Shown here one piece after another: positions 1-12,741 of a stretch of DNA of 64,000 nt. Source of the stretch: Ophioderma brevispina (lineage: Eukaryota; Echinodermata; Ophiuroidea; Amphilepidida; Ophiodermatidae); contig JAMKCH010011775.1 in the NCBI GenBank assembly GCA_023653785.1, positions 19,322 to 83,321 of the forward strand, written 5' to 3'. Under the pieces are notes generated by a model. That model did no database searches, had not been told where the DNA came from, and saw only the letters and a program-made list of their open reading frames with translations. Every line of letters starts with the position of its first letter. Position 1 is the stretch's first letter. The position numbers and the translations under genes are program-made.

Positions 1-475
1 CAAAAAATCATGTCGAGTTTTCCTCATGTGAGAAAAAAAATCATTCGAGATTTGAAACGGACATGATTATGTTAAACTCACCTATATAGAGAGCAAAAAC
101 TCGATGTATAGAGGGCAAAATGGACATATAGCGCTGTAAACTCGGACATATATAACGCTGCCAACACGACATATGGCGAGGAGGAAAAACTCGAGGAAAA
201 CAGCGCGTGAAACTCGCCATGCGCGGGAAAACTCGACATGATTTGATAGTGGAGCGTGTTAAAACTGAACATAATTTATGTCAAACTCACCATATAGAGG
301 GAGCACAACTCGATGTATAGAGGGCAAACGGACATATAGCGCTGTTGTAAACTAGACATATAACGACTGCCACACTCGACATATGGCGAGGAAGGAAAAC
401 TCATAAACAGCGCGTGAAAATCGATATGCGCGGGAAACAAACTCGCCATGATTGATACGTGGCAGCGTGCCATAC
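1..475. repeat. Tandem repeat, 209-bp period, about two copies
   Basis: The block from about 62 to 265 is repeated at about 271-470. CTCGATGTATAGAGGGC recurs at 100 and 309, followed in both by GGACATATAGCGCTG, ACATATGGCGAGGA, AACAGCGCGTGAAA and ATGCGCGGGAAA. Inside each unit a short theme (aactcg + acat/ccatg) recurs, so the unit itself looks built from smaller repeats. Only two units are visible because the window edge cuts the array or it ends here. Confidence 0.8.
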
Positions 476-626
476 TTTTCATTGGAATCCCTCAGTATCT
501 CGCTTCTTATTTTCAGTTATACAACAGGGGCGGCGGATCTAGGATTCTCAATAGAGGGGCCGCATTTTGTCAGGCTTGACCCCCATACTTTTTCGAAGGC
601 GGTTCAAAATTATGAAGAGCAGGGAG
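476..626. other. Unassigned sequence between tandem repeat and fold-back element
   Basis: No gene, repeat or motif recognised. Confidence 0.3.
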
Positions 627-1665
627 GGTGGTAATCCGCCGCTGGGCGCGCCACAAAAACTATACAGTCCAAAGTCCCCCCCCGACAAATGTGCGTTTTT
701 CTAGAGAAGGTAGGGCTCCTTAACCTGTTTACAAAAATGTGAAATTTTTTATTATTTTTACTGTAATGTACACATTTAATGTCTGCAAAAAATCACCCCA
801 CAGATAGTCTTTTCTCCCTGAAATGACGTAATTTGTTAAAATTTGATTGACGAATTAAAAATGACAAATTTCGTGCATAGGATGTGTACAATCGACACTT
901 GATTTTTAGTACAATGGATAGCTATGGTCATCTTCTTTTCAAATTGTACCAAACGAGTACCAACATGCCTAGAATTACGTCAGAAGAAAGTTATAAAGTT
1001 CACATGTCAGCAAAACTGCCAATTTCCATAGTACAGTGTAGAATAGGGGAAACATTTGTGTTTTCACAAAAAACTTTGAATATCCGATTTCCACACGGTT
1101 GTGATTTCTTTTAATGGGGATTGATAGTTTGATACTAGAGAGTTTAGTGCTAACATTTTTTTGAGTCAGTAGTAATTCTGCGGAAATATCACATTTGCCA
1201 CCCTATATCCAGTATTTTATACTTTCCTCACTTAGGACGTCATAGTGAAGTCATAATGAGAATGGTGGTACTATGTGAACCCATGGAAAAAGAAGAAAAC
1301 TCAAGCTATCCTGTGGTACCCAAATTTATGGGACATCGGGTTCGTCACGAAAATTATAGGGGGTTGGAAAACGAATCTTTAAAAAAATCTTCAAAACTTG
1401 CTTTTGCTTGTTAAAAGCCTATGCAAGAAAGTGTCATTTTTTATTTGTCATTCAAATTTAAAAATGACGTAATTTCAGGGAGAAGGTTAAACTGCTGTGT
1501 GAAAAATTTTGCCCAATTAAATGTGTAACATTTCCGTGTCAACATTTGATAATTTTTGTAACAGGTTAAGGAGCCAACTTCCCTAAAAATGCACCATTGT
1601 CAGGGGGGACTTACTTTTTTTGGAACGGTATAGATCTACACGGCGCCCGACGCCTGTACCAGCAT
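627..1665. mobile_element. Long-TIR (fold-back) element, arms about 200 bp
   Basis: The left arm (627-850) and right arm (1425-1665) are inverted copies. AGGTTAAGGAGCC at 1563-1575 answers GGCTCCTTAACCT at 714-726. GACGTAATTTCAGGGAGAA on the right answers TTCTCCCTGAAATGACGTAA on the left. The middle is not coding. It shares GATAGCTATGGTC and a nearby 'atatccgatttccacacgg' phrase with the TIR element at 58439-59574, so the two families are related or share an insert. No transposase is visible, so it is non-autonomous. No clear target duplication was found. Confidence 0.75.
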
Positions 1666-3047
1666 TATTTAGAAAAGGGCGCCTGGCATAAAAAAAAGTC
1701 ATTTTATATATATACAGTGCGCCCAGTGCTCTATGCGGCACCCGGCGCAGTCATGTGCTCTCTGTATAAAAATGAGAAGGAGAAGCGGCCGGCCGGTTGC
1801 GCCCCCCTCTAAATCCGCGCTGTACAAGACCGCTTATGCGACCGCTCCAGCTCACCCATCAAATTTAAGTGCCTCGCTTCCAAGAAGAAACAAACATGTT
1901 GTGATTCGTGCCCTGTCCAGTAGGGGGGTGAGATGCGGGTCCTATTGTGGAACGAATGGCCTGTCAACATCCGTGGTCTTGATCACAGTTCTGACTTTTT
2001 AAAAGTATTTGAAAGTCTCATATGTATCTCAACCTTCCCTCTCTTTCTCTATACGACTTGCCTACTTATGTATTTAAAAGGCCGCTTATAAATCTCATTA
2101 TTATTATTTATATTTCTTTTTTTCTTTCTTGTCTCTTTTTCCCGGTTGGAGGTGGAGATCGGGGGCGCACGAAACGAAGCCCTTTCATAGATACACAGTG
2201 CCCACGATACTTGGTTTGCGTATATACAGGGTGAGAAATAAAGTACAACCGATTGATAGATCTTCATGGAAAATCCTATGGGCCTAATATTCAAATTAGT
2301 CTTTCTGTAGTACAAACACTGTTTATTAGCTCTTATAGGAACATTTAGGCTTTTAAAATAGACTCACGCTTCAAAAAGCTATATAGGTGCGGAAATGAAG
2401 TACCCGACATGCACGATGTGAAAGACCGAAGAGTCCAGGCTAGTGTTAACCGTAACCGTACCGTTAAAACTTGTACCGCTAGTAAAGTTGATTCAAATCT
2501 GCGTAAGTATGAACGTTTTTATAAGTCAACATGTCGAAGATACTGGATCAATAAAACTTACGAACAATACTACTCAACTTTTAATATAGCATACCATGGA
2601 ATTATTTACTTTTTTGTGTAACTGTTCTCGATAGTGACAACGTATCCACGTATATTTTATCTAAGTATCATCATCAATTTCATCATCAATTAAGTGTGTG
2701 ATGAAACATAAAAGGAGTAGGAAATATTTCCTTGGAATCTCTCTATAATACGAACAGCACTATGTTTGATCAAGGAAACATGGTTTCCTTGTTAGATGAT
2801 ACTCACTAACGTATACTGAAATTTTCAAATTTATTGGAAGTATTGTCTATGAATTGTGACTTGTTCCATAATTCTATTTCAGTATACTTACAGACAAAAC
2901 TATCACAATTGTTGTAATAAAACAAGGGATCTATTCATTCAAAGTAGATGAACGATTACCTATTCAATTGACTGATAAATCAAGAGTTTATTCTTTTGCA
3001 TTCATGGCGCTGGATAACGTTGTCACCCCATAGGGTTTCTTAGCGTA
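1666..3047. other. Non-coding stretch with a possible mariner-type end
   Basis: There is a GC-rich patch at 1720-1830 (two CGGCC motifs in tandem near 1788) and pyrimidine runs at 2110-2150. At 2224-2244, TACAGGGTGAGAAATAAAG resembles the CAGGG-type ends of the mariner-like MITE at 55 kb. A matching opposite end was not found. No convincing exon. Confidence 0.3.
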
Positions 3048-3056
3048 AGTTTCAAG

Positions 3057-3279
3057 AAAGAGAAGATTTACCAGTAGCTCCCACAATGCATTGCTTCCAT
3101 TGGAAGTTTTTGTACAGGTTGCCATGCGGATCGTTAGAGATGAAACGACTCTTAAAAAATGCAAGTTTGTGATCAGTACTGTCAATTAGCCATGTTCATC
3201 ACTAACGACCCACATCGTACCTGTACAAAAACCTCCATTGGAGCAATGTGCTTGTGGGAAGCTATTGAAAATCTTCCTT
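3057..3279. mobile_element. MITE, 221-bp family (older copy), Mutator-like target duplication
   Basis: The whole element is an inverted repeat. The left arm holds CCCACAATGCATTGCTTCC and TTTTTGTACAGG; the right arm answers with CCTGTACAAAAAC and TTGTGGGAAGC. The ends are AAAGAGAAGAT and ATCTTCCTT. It is flanked by AGTTTCAAG (3048-3056) and AGTTCAAG (3280-3287), a 9-bp target duplication that has lost one base. The same family is at 52058-52278, where the boundaries are proven by an empty site. Confidence 0.85.
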
Positions 3280-3287
3280 AGTTCAAG

Positions 3288-5039
3288 ATTCAAATCCGCT
3301 TCAAACACTCAAACATGTAAAGGTGCATTTCGTGATTTCCAGCCCCTTCAGTTTTATTCATTGCTCACTAGAGGTCATTTTGAGAAAGAAACCTATTCCA
3401 CAAGATTTGACTTAATGATTTTCAGATATTGCGGTTTTGTTTTATGAGCGATTCGTTGTTTCCCCACGGTCCCATAGAACACCGTGCTTAACTTTCTGTC
3501 GTTTACGAGACAGACAGAAGAAAATACAAAATTGCGAAATCGTACAGATATGACCTTATTTGCACGTAAGATTAGGTACAAAGGATTACTAAGGCTTAAC
3601 GGTTCAGATGCTATACAAATCTTAAATTTTTTAGGTAAGTCGGAGGGACGAGGCTGTGAGATCACGAAATGCCCCTTAATCATCTGTTTGTACTTCTGTA
3701 TGTAAGATGTAAATAAAATAAACCCCCCTCCACCCACACACCCACCATAATAAAGGTATTTTACACCATACAATCGTTCCAAACAGTGACAAAATACTCA
3801 TTTCATCTAATTTGATTCTAAGCATCTAATCAAATTTGTAAAAGAAGTGGTTATGAAGCATTCTTAATGTTTAATTACATAGGCGTATGAAGTCGATGTT
3901 ATGTTTCCAGTACCCGCCCGCGTTATGATTTTCCCCCGCGTTTGAGATTTTTTGAATGAGATGCTTAATCCCTAAAAAATCATTATTTTTTATTTTAAAG
4001 AAATATCAAGGTTTCTTCTTGTGATCTCATTTTGTGAACGTGATTTTAGTAGATTTTTAATCAAAGAGACATTGGAAATCATTCTAAAAATTAGAAGTGG
4101 TGGTGTGACACAGCCTTGTAGCTATTAGAGCATACCGAAGCTGTTAAAATGGCTGTTTTCAATAATGAATAATGAAATGAAAAGTTGCCTCATTATGATT
4201 TGAAAATACTGTTACGGGAAACATAACATTGCTTTCATTGGCCTTATGCTTGCTTTCTTTTGTTTACAGTGAATTTCCATGAACATTTGCTGATGATAAC
4301 TTTTAAGAGCTACATGTAAGAAACAGAAACGGTTCTACATGGACAAAACGTTGTTCACCATTCATATATGGCAATATGTGGGCATCTTCATCCAAATTTT
4401 GAAGAGGGATAATGTATTTGTTGTTCCACACATAAAATTGGAAATAGATGATCGAGTGTAAGCCAGATGAACAAAAACAGAGAAAACACATGATCAGATA
4501 CACAAATACATAAAATCCAGTCCATTTGATGGTAATATTTTATTTGTACGTCCTTCTTCTACACGTAATGTTTATATTAAAACAGGTCACCAATGCCTAT
4601 TTTTGTGTAAAACAAATAGTATTATCACAGGTTAAGCTCATAGTCAATTTCATTCACTGTGAAAACCGATTACTTGAAAATGTTTGGTTGTGTCAGGTCC
4701 TAACCCTTGTCAAACTCATTCCATATTTTCATAGATTTTAATAAAGGATAAAGAACATTTTTAGCTTCAGTTTTAAAGAACTTGACCCAGCTGATTTTGT
4801 GACTTTTGACCGCCACACTTTTGCTCTGCAGGCCCTTTTTGGTATATGAAACAATTTGAAGACACACGGCCATAGACTTTTTCATTCCTTGATGCTAGAC
4901 GTATAATTTGAGAGTAGACATGATTGGAGCAGTTCAAAAGTTTGACCCTGAATTACATTAGTTTCCCATATGATTTTTGCGCAGGATGTGACACCCGGCA
5001 GCAATATGGGATATTGAATCCTAGCCTTATACTAACATA
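3288..5039. other. Non-coding stretch with short repeat similarities
   Basis: 3430-3515 is similar, in reverse complement, to 15485-15570 (both have 'ttctgtcg' palindrome-like ends and a 'cccatagaa' phrase). 4700-4990 has phrases ('gattggagcagttcaaaagtttgacc') shared with 49730-49800 and with the fold-back at 62.1-62.9 kb. No exon recognised. Confidence 0.35.
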
Positions 5040-5399
5040 ACACTGTTAAATTTCCTGTGAATTAAGAAAACAGATTTCCGTAAATTTACGGACACAAAAT
5101 CTGTTTTAGAAACAACAATAAAAATAAAAAACAAAAAAATAAAAATGTTAATTTACGTAACTTTACGAAAATTTTCTGGCAGCAAAATTTCCAGACTTTT
5201 TTTTTCGTTCCGTAATTTTAAATTACGGAAAATTCTGTTAAATACACATTTTTTTCCATAATATGAGACAAATTTCTGTAAAATTAAATTACTGTCAAAG
5301 TCCGTTAATTGCAGAAATCTATGTTAAAGTTACCTAAAAGTCTGGAAATTCTGATGCCAGAAATATCCGTAAATTAACGGTTAAATTTTTTAACAGTGT
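5040..5399. mobile_element. MITE with CACTGTTAAA ends
   Basis: It opens ACACTGTTAAATTTCC and closes TTTTTTAACAGTGT, giving inverted ends. Inside are several inverted 'ccgtaaatttacgg'-like words (near 5080, 5210, 5370) and a mirrored pair, CCAGACTTTT near 5191 and AAAAGTCTGG near 5336. AT-rich and non-coding. Superfamily not assigned. Confidence 0.75.
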
Positions 5400-5966
5400 A
5401 CGGAGTAAGTACTTTTTCAGCTGCATAAACTTTCTGGTTGTCTCTTTTTTCTGGTTATGTAGTTATATGTACTTGTAGTTGATGTTGATATTTTAATTGT
5501 GTGAGGCCATTGATTTCAGCATGGCATTATTTGCATTTTGTTGGAAAGAATGTTGTTCCGTAGAGAAGCTTAATTTACACACCTTACTCGTTTTGTTGCA
5601 GCCAGATTTATTTGTAAATTGCAATTGTAAAAATAGCGATTGGTGCCGGGAAGAACCAATTTTACGACCATATTTCACCTGCATCTTCACAATTAAACGA
5701 AATTCGCCATGTTGTATATAGTCATGTTGTACAAGATACCAGGTGTTATATGATTATAAATCTTACTATGATGGCGTGAGTGTTGGGATGGAGGTTGACA
5801 ATCAGATGGAGCAAAAACATATGAAACTTAATATGCAAATACTCTATTAAAACGGAGTTTTAGTTTTGGTTTACCCAAACAATATTATTTTCATATTTTA
5901 TGGATTTTTTTTTTGAAAAGTGGATTAATATTATCATTTTTCTATTAACTCGACAAGAAATGGACC
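5400..5966. other. Non-coding AT-rich stretch
   Basis: No repeat or exon recognised. The open frame at 5497-5721 has no family resemblance and no supporting splice context. Confidence 0.3.
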
Positions 5967-6305
5967 TATCGTCGTGGGCGAGAAAAACCTCATATTTATG
6001 TAATCAGATGTCAATGCAAAACCACATATGGGCACAGTGCTAAAACCTCATAATGTGATTTTGGCACACGGGTTCTAGTTTGAAATTTCAAGCCAATAGG
6101 ATGGTAAATCATATGAGGACGTTTATTTAAGAATCTGGAGTAAATATAACTATCTAAATATAATAAAGGAAACCTTTCTTGTGCAAGTTTTGGTGTCTTC
6201 CGAAAATTTTACATTATGAGGTTTTGTCATGTTACCGTTTCTACTACTGTGATTTTGCTCTTAAAGGGTCAATGCATTATGAGGTTTCCCGCCCAGCGGA
6301 CGATA
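5967..6305. mobile_element. Fold-back MITE, 339 bp
   Basis: The ends TATCGTCGTGGGCG and CGCCCAGCGGACGATA are imperfect inverted repeats. Inside, AAACCTCATA appears twice in the left half and its complement (TATGAGGTTT) twice in the right half, at mirrored positions. No coding content. Confidence 0.7.
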
Positions 6306-6780
6306 TGTGCAACACATTGTAATGGCCGCCGAAATGTGAAGAATAGCCCATATATACAAGTGCCAGGCTCTAATTTCCAAGTATTAAATGATGGACATAA
6401 ATCGGAACAAACACATTTATCGAAATATTTGACCTACAGAAATACAAAAACACTTAATACTTTTTACAAATCGCATAGTGGTCATGATATAAATATCAAG
6501 CGTTAATCAATCAACATTTTAATACTATTTCCCCCATTACAATGGGCAATTGAACAACATTACATTCAAGTATGAAAATTAAATGGCATATTAACCCTGG
6601 TCTTAAGGCTGAGTTGATGACCATGCACCCCCTAGTGAACTTTGCTTCACAGGTGCGTAAATGCCAAAAGCGTTCGTAACAAAACTGCAGGTCATAGGTA
6701 ATCATTCTCTTATCCTTTCTGGTCATTTTAGCGGGGGTATGGTATGCCGTCAAAGTCGAGGGTAGGGGGGGGGCGGTTCA
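6306..6780. other. Non-coding gap before LINE 3' end
   Basis: No exon or repeat recognised; ends in a G-rich tract (6764-6776). Confidence 0.3.
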
Positions 6781-9700
6781 AATCAATCAATCAATCATTT
6801 ATTTATTTGTCCATCACCTAACTATTACATACAAGAAATTGGGGACAATATTATAGAATCAAATAAAATATAGAATTTAAAAAAAAAAATGCTATACAAC
6901 ACGAAATATCTGTACATAATAATTGGACTGGACGAGACATCTGCAAAACACTCAGAGCGTTACGCAAGCCCTCGGTTAACAAACAAAGATAAACATTACT
7001 AGTACAAAATTTATGTGACCGAATATAAACATGGACCTACATACCAAATAATTAACAATTATCATGACCAATGAAGAATGGAAAAGGAGCCATGAAGAGC
7101 AAGACTGGTACATTATATAGAGAAATTCGATTTAAATATTTGGGGGGGGGGGGGGCTTATTAACAGTAGGTGTATGTAATCTATCATAGGTAGGGTCGAC
7201 ACTTAATCATATATGACCAAAGGATAACGCAAGTAAACAAACAAACCCATAAAACACATCATGGTGACAAGGGACACAACAAAGACCAATACAAAAACGG
7301 GAACAGGGAAAGAGGGGAGGGTGACAGCAGTGACTAAGAGAGAATGGGAACCCCCCGCGGAGAAATGCACGTAATAAAGTACGAGCCAAGGGGAAAAAAT
7401 CATACGCCTGTTAAGAGTTGATGAGAAATTGTTTGAAAATGTTTTTAAAGGATGAGAGTGAATGACAATTTTTGATGGAGACATTTATACTGTTCCAGAG
7501 TAGTGCCCTTGGGTTTTTATAGTATTCTCATCTAACTTAGTGTTTGTTAAGGATTAATGTGAAAATCCGAAGAGTGGCGAGTTTCGTATGTATGGATCTT
7601 GTCGTTCTTTTAAAAAAGTTGGATCAATAGCCTTGAGGTAGTATAATTGCGATGGTAATTGTACATAAAATACCCATTTCGGAAAAGTAATATCGAAAGT
7701 TTGGATGTCTGATTGAAATAATGGGTCTGTGGGAGCCAGCATAATGATTTGGTACAGGGTGCGAATGCTCTTTTTGTAACATGAAGTAGAATGACGAATG
7801 GGAATTGTTTTTTGTCTGCCTCACACCATTGTCCAGTAAACTTAGATAGGGGAGAAATAAAGTTGTTGTACTAGGGGTAAAAGGGAAGTAAGGGGAAGAT
7901 AAGGACGGACTTTGCGGATTAACCAATATATTTAAAACAATTTAGAGATTTGGGCTGTGTGAGAATGCCAAGAAATGTTGTTGTCAATAATTGTCACACA
8001 ACCAAGACATATTAGTGGTGTTTCCCTTCATTATAGAATTATTGTCAATTTTTGTATTTTTTAGATTATATCTGGTCTGTTCTGTGTTTATTTTTGAAGA
8101 TCATCAAATTTGTTTTAGGCAATGTTTAGGGACAGTTTGTTTGTTTGAACCATTGGGAGAACATAAGTAGTTTCATTATTGACCATGGTTTTTCGATGTT
8201 CACTTGTCTTCGGTGAGAAGAGAATATTAGTGTCATCCCGCCATATATAATGAGGGGAGGCTGTAGCAAGAGGAAGTCATTATGTAAAGCCAGAAGAGAA
8301 GAGGAGGACCCAATATGGAAGCCTGCGGTACCCCACGATGATATTTGAGGACAGAGACAGGTTTTGCCATTTTCAACAATTAACTATTGTTTTCTTTCAG
8401 ATAGGTAGATTGACTCCCGTCGATTAGCAGACCCCTTAATGCATAAAGGCCTAATTTGGTTGACAAGGATGTATGGCTAAGTGTCGAAAGCTTGCGTAAT
8501 CAGAAAGATTCCAACTAGTAAAGCTTGTTACAAATCTCTGAAAACTTGGTGTAGAAATCGTTTAATGGCGCTTTACCGGTGGTATCCTTTTGGGGTCGGA
8601 ATCCAATTGGTTAGGACAAAGAATCTTATGCTTTGAAATAAAATCACAAATTCTGTTAAATAATCCTTTCCAAGACCTTAGAAATAGGTAGGTAAGTATA
8701 GAAATGCCTATAAATGGTTAAACAAATGAGAATCGCCAGCGTTGAAAATGGAATGCCCTTAGCAATTTTTGAGCTTTGCAGGAACAACCACCATTATAAG
8801 AAACGGGTGAAAACAGTGGACAAATTGAATTTATTTCATGGAGTACAGTCTTAATGATATTAGATCCGATTCCTCGTGGCCGGTGGTTGAGCTTGTTTTC
8901 AAATTCATTACAAGTTTATCAATCTCTCCTTATGAATTCTGCGAGAGGAATATACTACTGGTAATGTTTATTGACTTGAGGGAGGGTAAATTTTGGGATC
9001 AGTGGGGTATTTTTTCAAGCAAGAGAAGATCCAATATTCGTAAAAAGAAAGTTATTGAAGTGGGAGGCAATAGCTCACAGCAGAGTCCGTTACCTTCAGT
9101 CTTTCCATCTTTCATCGAGAAAAAAATCAGGGATTTTGTGCTGTTTATAATTTCTCCCAAGGAGGTTGTTGAGGGTGCCCCCACATTTTTTTCAAATATT
9201 GTGGTTTATGAGATTCTATTTCAGAGGAGATGTATGACTTTTTTGGAAAGTCGAAGCAATTGGTTAAGATGAATTCTATATTTAACCTAAGACGACTTCT
9301 TTATCTTCTGTTGGTTGTTTACAAGTGTTTCTATATAATTTATCTTTGAGTAGTTTGTATTGATTTGATAAGACCTTTTTGCTCCATGGCTTAATAGAAT
9401 GTATCGTTTCGATAATCTAGTCTTAGTAATGGGGCAATGTATGTTCAATTAGATCGTGATTTATCAATAAATTTATTGTAATCGGATTCAGGGTCGTCAT
9501 CTTGCTGTACAAAAGCCAGTTAACGAAAATGGAGATGCATTTTTCAGACCCTTTAAATTTTCTGGCTTAAATTGTCCTGCGTTTCAAACAATGAATTGAG
9601 GATCAGATTTTGTTTAGAATGGGAGGTATTGATGAGGTTAACGAAAATATTGGGAAGTGAATCAGATATTCGGTGATATGACACCTGATTTGATCGTCTG

Positions 9701-10262
9701 TAGATGTCCGTTGGTAAAGATGGTTTGTCCAGCAGCATTTTTTCGTGTACGGCCTTCATACATGGAAAAAAAATTGTTTGAGTAAATCAGATTGATAAAT
9801 TATTGACTTTACCTACTATCACATTTCAAGCGGTCGAGATTGAAGCCGCCCCGTGATAAACATCTTTTTTCTCTTTTTGTTATCGATATAAAGTTTTTCC
9901 ATTGCGAACAAACATCATCAAAATGCATATCAGGCTTGTAAATAATACCTACAATGGTTTTGTACGGGTGAGTTATTTCTATAAAAATCGAGTCACAATC
10001 GCGCAATCGAAAATTGAGATCATTTCATAAAAGGACAATGAATATCTGAATTAATAAATAATGAAGTACCCCTTCCTCCGCCTTTCCTGTCCATATCGTG
10101 ACGCAATTTTCCGCGTTATAAACAGGAAGGTCGACAAGATTGGAATCGGAACTGGTCTTCAACCAAGACCTCAGTAAAGCCATAAATATCAAACGATGAT
10201 TTAAGCGGTATAAAAATAATCGTTTTTTGAATTACCATTCTTATTTAGACTCCGGCTATTGT
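6781..10262 (-). mobile_element. L2/CR1-like LINE, decayed, minus strand, endonuclease to 3' tail
   Basis: Read on the minus strand, the order fits a non-LTR retrotransposon. At 10260-9810 is an apurinic-type endonuclease with FDIYGFTE-like and NLVDLPVYNAENC segments, then CDSIFIEITHPYKTIVGIIY and FNLDRLKCD. At about 8800-8560 is the reverse transcriptase with 'NRICDFISKHKIL'. GVPQASILGP is at 8334-8306, followed by a damaged DDTNILFS. At 7742-7400 is the C-terminal region (DPLFQSDIQTFDI, then SPSKIVIHSHPLKTFSNNF). The 3' end is an ATTGATTGATTG-type tail at 6781-6797, typical of L2-like elements. Frameshifts and stops are everywhere, so it is inactive. The 5' end is cut near 10262. The open frame at 8838-9272 on the plus strand is a shadow of this element. 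Confidence 0.85.
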
Positions 10263-10930
10263 GGATGTATTAAGGACAAACCGGATTTGTCGAAAGTGGT
10301 CGAATTAAACTAGCTTGTTCAAATAAGAACAATCCTAGGACAAGTTATGGTCGATATTACACGCGGTATCACTGGCCGAGGAGTGGGAATTTAAAGTGAT
10401 GTCAAAACGGTGAGGTGTAAACGAAGATCAGAGACATTTGACTAGTCAAGACATACATACAGACGAAACAAAGTCAATCACAACAAAACATTGAATTAAT
10501 TGTTTAAAACACTATATACCAGTGATTGCTGAAGTGGGGATTAACAAAACAGCAGCCTATTGGCCGGGCCTATGGATATACGAAAAAGGCCTATATAGAG
10601 TGAAATTACTAATACAATTGTGATACATGATATTGGTATTGAGTAGGAAAATAATTGAATTTAAGAACGATATTATGTAATAAAATATAATACATGGGAT
10701 AATGTAGAGAACATATTTAAGAACATGTGTTGTGTATTATATAGATGGTGTAACTCGACCATCTTTGCTGTACATATTGTTAGCACAAGGTGACAGCCCG
10801 ACCGCCGACGCACAACGAATTCGGCGGCCGCCACTCAAGGGAGGATGCATCTAAACCAAAAATGCCGGATTCCGAGTGCGGCTTAGCGCACAAGGTTCCA
10901 CCGATGGAACATTGTACTGACAATAACAAT
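10263..10930. other. Non-coding stretch with a short GC-rich patch
   Basis: 10790-10900 is GC-rich (includes GCGGCCGC near 10823) in otherwise AT-rich DNA. No exon recognised. Confidence 0.3.
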
Positions 10931-10935
10931 AGATA

Positions 10936-10984
10936 AAGAAATATAAATATTATATCATAAAGAAATATAAATATTATATCATAA
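10936..10984. repeat. 24-bp direct duplication
   Basis: AAAGAAATATAAATATTATA with 'tcat' is present twice head to tail. Confidence 0.8.
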
Positions 10985-10989
10985 ATTTT

Positions 10990-11370
10990 TTTGCAATTTT
11001 GACATTAATAATTATTAGATTGATACTATAATACCATATCATAGATATATAGTATAATACATGCACAAATTATTAATAAATTCAATTATGAAAAATAAAC
11101 AATGGTCCCAGTATGAGTACAAACATACCCTTATTGAACAATATTCCCACGTAAGCATGTGGAGAAATCCAAAGGTAACACAGAAACCTCACAGACTAAA
11201 GTATGTGGTCAAAAAAAATAATACCAAATATTTATTTCATTGTTATTATATAAATATGATAATAGTAAATGTGACATGTGCCTGTAATACAAAAAATTAA
11301 GCATAAGGGAAATATGGGGGGGTTGGGCCCCTTGTAAACAACGAGATTGTAACAAGGTATTAAGAAACCG
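10990..11370. repeat. Partial unit 0 of a ~435-bp tandem array
   Basis: It shares the order 'cccacgta..caagtgg', 'aataccaaat', 'aaatatggggggg', 'gtaaacaa', 'gtaacaaggt' with units starting at 12298 and 12943. It is diverged and truncated on the left. Confidence 0.5.
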
Positions 11371-12270
11371 TCAGCCCCAAGAAGGTTTTGGGTTAGACGA
11401 ACGAGATACCAATCGCTGAATACGGGAAAATTCAGAGAAAAATATAACTTTTGAAAATTGAAAGTCTGGCGGAGACCCGTTGTTGCGTGTAGTCCCAGGG
11501 AGGGGTACAAGTTACTATGGGGGTCAATATTTGAACTTCTCTAAATCTAATGAGATGTAGCTCAAAGCTTCCTTAGGTTACCAGGATTAAAAAGTCATTG
11601 GGTCACCTTTGGTGGTGCTTCGCTTTCCAAGATATTGGGAAATAGGCTAAAGGTCATTTGTTTATTTCACGGAAAGGTCAACAATTCTAATACAAAATCT
11701 TCTTTGTAACCACTATTAAAAACAATATTTTAATGATACTGATTCAAAATATGCTTTTTCTTTTGCATAGGTTTGGTTCCCTTTCATAGAAGGGGTATAT
11801 GTCCCCGTCCCCATAGAGTTCTACAGGGAATTTTTTACCCCTTCCATTATAACCACAAGGCAGATGCCGAAAGTGCAAAAAGCATTTCATCTTTGGGATT
11901 CACGTAATCCATTAACATTTAATAAATATATTTTTTACAAACAAATCTGGGTATCAGCAACGGGTGACCTTCTTGAATAAACAATGACCTTTAGCCTATT
12001 TTCCCAAATATCTTTGAAAATAATCACCACCCGCTTGTGCCCAATTGACTTTTTTACTCCTGCTTACCTAAGGAAGATTTGAGCTATATTATATAGATTT
12101 AGAGCTCAGTTGCAACACATTTGACCCCCATCGTAACTTTACCCCTCTCCTAGGGCTACACGCAACAACTGGTCTCCGGTAGACTTGCATATTTGCCAAG
12201 TTATATTTTCTCTGAATTTTCCCGTGTTCGAGATTGGTATCTCGTCGTCTACCAAAACCTTCTGGGCTGA
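11371..12270. mobile_element. Fold-back element, 900 bp, arms about 310 bp
   Basis: The ends are TCAGCCCCAAGAAGG and CCTTCTGGGCTGA. ATACCAATCGCTGAATACGG on the left answers 'cgtgttcgagattggtat' on the right, and TAGGCTAAAGGTCATTTG answers CAATGACCTTTAGCCTA. It is inserted into the tandem array: flanking array sequence resumes after 12270. Non-coding. Confidence 0.8.
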
Positions 12271-12297
12271 TGCTCGATATGGCAGTCCATTTGAGGG

Positions 12298-12741
12298 ATG
12301 TTTACAAAAGTTCAACCACCATTTCCACTTACCACAACGCTACCGGTGAATAAGTGCATTTTATTGTAACCAACAGGTACATGGTAATATAAGCACGTCA
12401 TAAAATTTGTAGAACATATATATATATAGGTCCATACGCAATATCGCAATTGTAACAGAGTCAATTCATGATCTACTGCATGCACCATTTTAATCTGGTA
12501 TACATTACTCCCACGTAGCCAAGTGGGGTAAGTTTCCATATTGTAAGACATGCTACTAATGTATTTGGTGACTAATACAAAATTTTATTACAACAGTGGC
12601 ATTATATTAATGATGGAATTAATGTATATACATGTACTACTATAATTTTTAAACATATAGGGAATATGGGGAGGGGGAGTGGCCCCGTGTAAACAAAAGA
12701 GGAATCGTAACAAGGTGCAACAACCATATGAGAGATGTTAC
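12298..12741. repeat. Tandem array unit 1 (~435 bp)
   Basis: It begins GATGTTTACAAAAG and ends at GAGAGATGTTAC, where the hAT MITE is inserted. It shares 'accatttcca..ttacc', 'aagtgcat', 'ggcattat', 'aaacatat', 'ggcccc.tgtaaaca' and 'aatcgtaacaaggt' with unit 2. Confidence 0.75.

Noticed and set aside
8838..9272. 144-codon plus-strand frame, the longest near 9 kb
   Set aside because: It is antisense to the LINE reverse transcriptase region on the minus strand, which has clear motifs.
10790..10900. GC-rich patch with a NotI site next to an EcoRI-like site, as in cloning linkers
   Set aside because: The flanks are ordinary genomic AT-rich DNA and no vector sequence is recognisable.
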